The translations under genes were made by a program, and so were the position numbers. Shown here one piece after another: positions 58,901 to 64,000 of a stretch of DNA of 64,000 bases. The DNA is from Penelope pileata (lineage: Eukaryota > Chordata > Aves > Galliformes > Cracidae): assembly GCA_013396635.1 (NCBI GenBank), contig WBMW01003831.1, positions 629,425 through 693,424 on the forward strand, given 5' to 3'. The notes below the pieces were generated by a model. The model was given only the letters and a program-made list of their open reading frames with translations, did no database searches and was not told where the DNA came from. Within the stretch, counting starts at the first letter, position 1. The number at the start of each line of letters is the position of its first letter.

Positions 58901-59807
58901 TATAATCTCTGGATGGTGAAAGATTAGGGTGTCTGTTTGGAAGTGATGCAGGGATAAACATGGGTTACACCACTGAGAGCATTTAAAATTACTTTTCTGT
59001 TCCTTGATTATTCTGACACTTCGGTGCCAGATCTTCAGTTGTTTGTGTTGAAATTCCCCTGTTTTGTTAGCATTTACTTTATCTAAGCTGTACCTGGATT
59101 GTTCAGTAAGTAAAATTGATGGATGGATGCAGAGAAATCATCCTTGATTACAGATGGTGCAAAGTATTTTCATGTTTAACAAGTGAGTGTCAGAAGCACA
59201 ATCATTTTTTAACTTAATGACTTAAAAAGTGTTTCATAAACACAGTATCAATGTCCCAAGTCACCGTCTTGGAAATCTCTCTCCTTGGATCTAGCTGATC
59301 AATTTTTTTTTTAGTACTGATACCAATATTGTATTTGTCCCTTGTAAAAGGACACAGCTACAGTACAAGGATTAGCATATGCCATTTTTAATTTGCTCCC
59401 AAAACTGGTTGTACTTCATATCGAGAAAGCTGCTACTAGAAAAGATCTATTTTCTCCATGATGGGATGCTCCTGGCAGGAAAAGCCTTCTTGGAACAGGT
59501 CGGTCTTGAGGACTCCCTGGAGCCTTTGTGTTACTGAGCGGTTGTCGTTGGTTTGTCCCACGGTGTGGTTGCAAAGGCTGGGTAGGTGTCGTGTTCTGCA
59601 AATTGGGAAAACATGGAAGTATTACATTCTATCAAAAGAGAAACCTTTTGAAGACATCTTTTGGTGTCTTCAGTAAATACAGAGCTGCCTATTAAAGTAT
59701 GATTTTATGGCTGTATAAATTGTTGCTCAGTATAAACTCCTTTGCAGATAGAACTTGTATGTGTATACATTGTGATAAACTTTTAATTCTGTTTGCTCTT
59801 TTTGCAG

Positions 59808-59990
59808 GCTGCGGACTTGAGTAAACCAATAGACAAAAGGATATACAAAGGAACACAACCTACATGCCATGACTTCAATCACTTAACAGCCACAGCAGAA
59901 AGTGTCTCTCTTCTAGTGGGCTTCTCAGCAGGCCAGGTCCAACTCATAGACCCTATTAAAAAAGAAACTAGCAAATTATTTAATGAGGAA
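59808..59990 (+). CDS. WDR20: WDR20 coding exon 2 (residues 84-144)
   Basis: A 183-nt exon, phase 0 at both ends, with acceptor gctctttttgcag and donor gtaagt. It encodes AADLSKPIDKRIYKGTQPTC, then the first WD-repeat region (ESVSLLVGFSAGQVQLIDP) to SKLFNEE, essentially identical to other vertebrates. The next exon, expected to begin RLIDKSRV, is not in the window. The gene therefore continues beyond 64000 and only about a quarter of the roughly 570-residue protein is seen. Confidence 0.96.
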
Positions 59991-62900
59991 GTAAGTAGAA
60001 ATCTTAACATTGTTGCATGCAATGTATTTCTGATATGAAAGATTCTCAAAGATTTGTAGATAGCTTTGTTTGCCTGTACAGCTCTTCGTTCAGTCACTGC
60101 CTTTTGTTTTTCAGCTGCTTCGTTGGCTTAGAATACTTGCACAAAAATGTTATTTGTGAAGGAACCTTTTGGGGGAATAAGGCAAAAAAAAGTTAGGGCA
60201 TCTGAGTTTGGGTGATCCTGTAACTGGAGGTGATGGCAGTTTGTTAAAACTGCTAGAAAAATATCTTCAGATCTGAATGTTGCTGCATGTTCTCTGCAGT
60301 CAGTTGTGTTGGTGGCATCTAGTTCCAAAGAAGAAAACACTTGATCCCCTTTTTTAAGGGCTCAAGTCAAACTGTTAAATACTAATTAAGGTAAAAATAC
60401 AGTTTTTAATGGTCAGGAAGTTACAGCAGAAACTGTCTGTATCAAGGGTTCCTAAAGGCTTCCTCAGGGGAGGCTGGGATATTAAACTGAATGCTGCATA
60501 GGAGAAGCTGAAGGCTCACAAGGTCTTGGCCATGTGATGTTCCTGGAAAGAATTCTCCATCTGTGCAATAAGGAAAAAAAAAAATAGAGAGTGCTAAGAG
60601 GGGGGAGACTTGTGCCAAGTTACAAGAGCAGTGGCTCTGATTAGCTGGTAATACTGGTGTTCTTAGAAAGGTGAGTGGATGGAGATTTGGTAACTGATAA
60701 AATTTTGTCAGCCTTTTCTGCAAAGGACAGGTAAGAGATTTATTTATTGCTGCTTTTTGTGTTTTAATCCAGCTGCAGGCAAATCATGAAGTAATCATGA
60801 AGAACTTTGCAGGTGGTTTGTTGTTTGTTTGGGTGGGTTTTTTTTTTTTTGGATTTTTTTTTTTTTTTGAGACTTCTCATCTGGATAAGAGCTTTGCAGA
60901 TTAAGTTAAGCCTCGCTCAGCTTTCAGGCTGAGGAAACATCCTTCCTGCCTCAGGGAGATGTTTTCTTTCTCTCTTTGTGCAAAGAAAATTGAAGTATTG
61001 TTCTCAATGGAGATGTTTTATAATTAGAACTGTCTAATACCTCCTCAGGTTTCTAAAAGTAGCTACAAGTAGATCAGAAGAGGGATGTTCTTTGTTCCTA
61101 GCCTTTTCCCACCTGTTCTGTCTCTGCTTGTGTTGAATGGGAAGCAGTGCTGTAGAGCCCCTCCTAGTGTTGCATGGAATATTCTTTTTGGTAGAAACCA
61201 CTGTATATGTAGTTAAAATTTTCTTCTAGTGTTGTCTTTTTAAAAACAAAACAACAAAACGCTCCCAGAAAGCCAAACTTTAGCATTGGAACAGCTTCTC
61301 CACTGGGAGTGCTAATCTGGATGTGAACAAGTTGCTTGGGTAGACACAGCTCTGATGTAAGCTTGTATGATACCAGCAGCATAAGTATTAAAAGTGCTGG
61401 TGGAAAACTATGAATAGCTGGAATTTTCTTTCACAGAGCAGTTCCCACTCTTGTAGTTGACTGGTAGTTGCCTCGGGGAAAAACTTGTGCTAAAACACTG
61501 TACATAAAGCTCTGATGCATTTTTACATGCCTTGATGTTCCCTGTCTAACTTCTACAGTGTAGAGATGCACTGCAGGCTGAACAGTTCTTGTGATGCTCT
61601 GCCAGTGACAGAAGCACCGAAGCAACCTGACACTAGAAAAAATATCCTTTTCTCTGCTGTCACCAGCAGCACTTCCCTGCGGTGGAAATGCACCCTCTGC
61701 CTGTTTGGTGGAAATTAAGGGGTACCTCTTGCCTGCAGTGCTAGCAGGGATTTGCTCAGCACTACCAGAACTTAGTCATGTGTAGTGCAGAGTTCAGACA
61801 AATTCTTTTTTCCTACACTGATTTTTGTCTGTGGTTACAACCAGTTCTAAAATCTTTGTGTTTTTAGTTCGTCAGGTGCAGCATTGAAACTTGCTCTGGG
61901 TATGTTTAGGAATTCCAGCTTTTATCTAAGCACCATCTCAGAGACACAGTCGTGAGTTCGTGAGTACTGATGTTTGTATTGGTGCATTTACTTCAAGATG
62001 AAGGTGCCTGTTGGTTTCTGAATGTATTTGGCCTTCAGATAGGACTGAAGATAAACATACCTTCCTAGGCAGAAGGTGGCCTAAATGAGTGTTTGTGTCT
62101 TTGACAGGTTTAGCCCTGATGCTAGGGTAATAGAGGTAATGGCTTTCTCCACTTGTCCTGTTAGTAATTTGGGGATGCAGTTAGCCCAAAGCTCTGTTTT
62201 GATTATCACCTGTGATAAAGCAATCAGGATAGCATTTAATGCTATGCATTGTATCAAATTGCTTAACCTCTTATGACACAGAAGGTTGTGTCAAGGCTTG
62301 AGGGAATTAAGGCTATTGCATTTTTACTTGTTACTTATTTCTTTGAACTCTATTGCTGTAGAAGAGAATAGGAACTTGAAAGGCTGAGGTGTTTGATGCT
62401 GTGTAGCTTGTGGCAGCTTGCCTAGATTGACCTGTATCAGCAGTGATGTTCTTTCTGCTTGTGTCAGAATTTAATTAGCGATGAGCTCATTTTTAGTCCC
62501 CAAACCAACCAAGTGTAACTTACAGATTCAGTTGTTTCCAGGCAGTACTTGATTATCCCCAAGCTAGCCAGCTGAATTGTTTGCTTTATTTTATTTTTTA
62601 CTATCTTTTTATTTAAACCAAAGCTTTAAGCTGCATCTTTTCTTTTTAAACTTCTCTTCTGCTTGTGTTGCCAAAGCTCTTTGCCAAACCTTAATGCACA
62701 AGCCTTACTTGTCTCCATTTTTCCTGCCCTGTGGCCTATGCCTATAATTTTGTCCAACCTTGTTCAGAACATGGCTCCTGAAATAACCATACAGAATTTA
62801 TTTTCCTGGCTGGTGGCTGAAACTCCTTTACTTGCTATTATTCACCAAACTGAATGTAAGCCCCCTATCCCAGCTACTCTACCAATTAGTTTGATACTTC

Positions 62901-64000
62901 GTTCTGTCCTTTGTTGTCAAGCAGCTGCCAGTCATACTGACTTCAGGTCTTCCTTTGTTACACGTGAGATGCGTGAGCCCAGTCACAAACTTTAAGTCAT
63001 AACTTCAGAATTTTCCCTACTGAATGTCAAGCTCTGCTGGTTGAGGAGGTCATGGGTTGTGGTCACTTGCTATACATGTTTGAAGTCTCCCTGCATCTTG
63101 TCTCTTCTAACCCATCTGATTTCATTACATCTTGTGATCCTGTTTTGCTCAGAGCCTCTTTGAGGTAAAGATGTTCAGATTTGGGGTTTTTTCTGCAGTC
63201 CTTAAGGCTGTGTAGCCCAACATGATTGTGAACTTAACATGCAATTTCTAATACAAAAGCCAAGTAACTGGTTGTATGTCAGCTTGAGCTGCTGTAGTAC
63301 AGCAGAGCAAGAAATTTCACTTTGTGCTGTGTTAGTGGTAGTTCTGTGATGAGGATGTTGCCTCTAGCAAGCCAGCCTGATTGTTTGTTTTTCTGTGTAC
63401 GATGTAGCTCCCTGTCTAACATTTCTGGTATCGTTATTACTGAGATGTGAATGATAGATATGAATGAGCATGTGACAGGTGATTTTAAATACCAAAAAGA
63501 GGCTAAGATGAGGCTATTTGTAAAGCTGCTGCATTTGAGGAAAAGTTCACGGTTAACTCAGCTCTCAAGTACAAAATGAGAAGTTACACAAGAGAGGCTT
63601 CTTGCTCTTACGTGGAAGTTGACAGCAGCAAAAGTATGTTGAAGATTATCACATAAAATGACCAGGTGCTACTTTTGATAGTTACAGGCCCAGAAGGTAT
63701 TAGCCATTAGTTTTTTTTTTCCTTTGTGATAAACAGCATAGCAAAGAATTTTTTTATTTGCCTTTTTTGAGTGCTTTTGTAACTGGTTGTGGTAGTTCCT
63801 TAGGCTCTTTGTATTTGCATTCTTGTCTTTTGTATAGCTCAGCTCTACTCTCAGCCTGTAATTAGTCTGTGCCCAGTACAGATCTTGAATTTGCATGTAA
63901 AGAATTTTGGCTCCAGCTCTCAGCTGAGTGATGCCATGGCTGACTGCTCAGAGATTCAGGAGTCTGCCAGGAGTACATTTGACTCCTCGAGTTTACCTTT
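59991..64000 (+). other. WDR20: WDR20 intron 2 (5' part)
   Basis: Intronic sequence running off the right edge. It holds a poly-T tract at 60838-60868 and short open frames without family signatures (for example 62663-62995). No further exon of WDR20 is found. Confidence 0.75.

Larger units (their letters stand above)
33235..59807 (+). other. WDR20: WDR20 intron 1 (26.6 kb)
   Basis: This GT-AG intron separates coding exons 1 and 2. It contains the CR1 pieces and candidate cassette exons listed separately, and several poly-A/T runs (37240-37259, 48287-48312, 51750-51771, 52887-52908). Elsewhere in it (33.6-49.8 kb, 50.2-53.3 kb, 55.9-59.8 kb) I see no gene, RNA or regulatory element that I can support. 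Confidence 0.9.

Noticed and set aside
59793..60038. Extended WDR20 exon 2 frame running past the donor
   Set aside because: The extra residues after FNEE are intron read-through. The consensus gtaagt at 59991 and the known WDR20 sequence fix the exon end.
1..64000. CRISPR arrays, bacterial operons, tRNA or rRNA genes
   Set aside because: None seen. The sequence is vertebrate nuclear DNA with introns and CR1 elements. I found no cloverleaf or regular spaced repeat, though a dedicated tRNA or snoRNA scan was not possible.

Overview
The window is vertebrate nuclear DNA, almost certainly from a bird. It carries CR1 LINE fragments with the avian-type 3' end and compact GT-AG introns. It also has an HSP90-alpha gene whose spliced product (728 aa) agrees with the chicken protein as I know it, next to WDR20, as in the HSP90AA1-WDR20 synteny of other amniotes. 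Species cannot be fixed from the sequence alone. Four single N bases (about 211, 15901, 16709, 33264) mark ambiguous assembly positions.

Left part (1-9254): a truncated CR1 at the edge and a long stretch with no recognised gene. A GC-rich spot at 1.8-2.0 kb could be a first exon. On the minus strand, 5818-8263, five putative exons have matching reading phases and join into one open frame of 239 codons. I do not recognise the product. The last exon (5818-6277) is the most convincing.

HSP90AA1 (9255 to about 16360, minus strand): complete, with a non-coding first exon, ten coding exons, a poly(A) signal and a CpG-island promoter. The promoter carries a TATA box and a five-unit heat-shock element. 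Upstream, in the same orientation, lies a decayed second copy (22.4-25.4 kb). Exon pieces and some intron sequence match HSP90AA1 in the same order, so it is an unprocessed tandem duplicate and not a retrocopy.

Intergenic 25.4-32.6 kb: one CR1 piece, a roughly 100-bp imperfect direct repeat and several minus-strand open segments with splice-like borders that I cannot identify.

WDR20 (from 32986, plus strand): coding exon 1, a 26.6-kb first intron and coding exon 2 (59808-59990) are present; the rest lies beyond the right edge. The WDR20 CpG island holds two perfect, oppositely oriented TISU/YY1 start elements 255 bp apart. One is the WDR20 start. The other opens a minus-strand reading frame that runs into a perfect splice donor, which points to a divergent transcript. 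The large WDR20 intron contains three CR1 pieces and at least one well-formed candidate cassette exon (55818-55902).

Functionally, the two sure genes are a cytosolic ATP-dependent chaperone under heat-shock control and a WD-repeat cofactor of the USP12/USP46 deubiquitinases. They are neighbours, not an operon.
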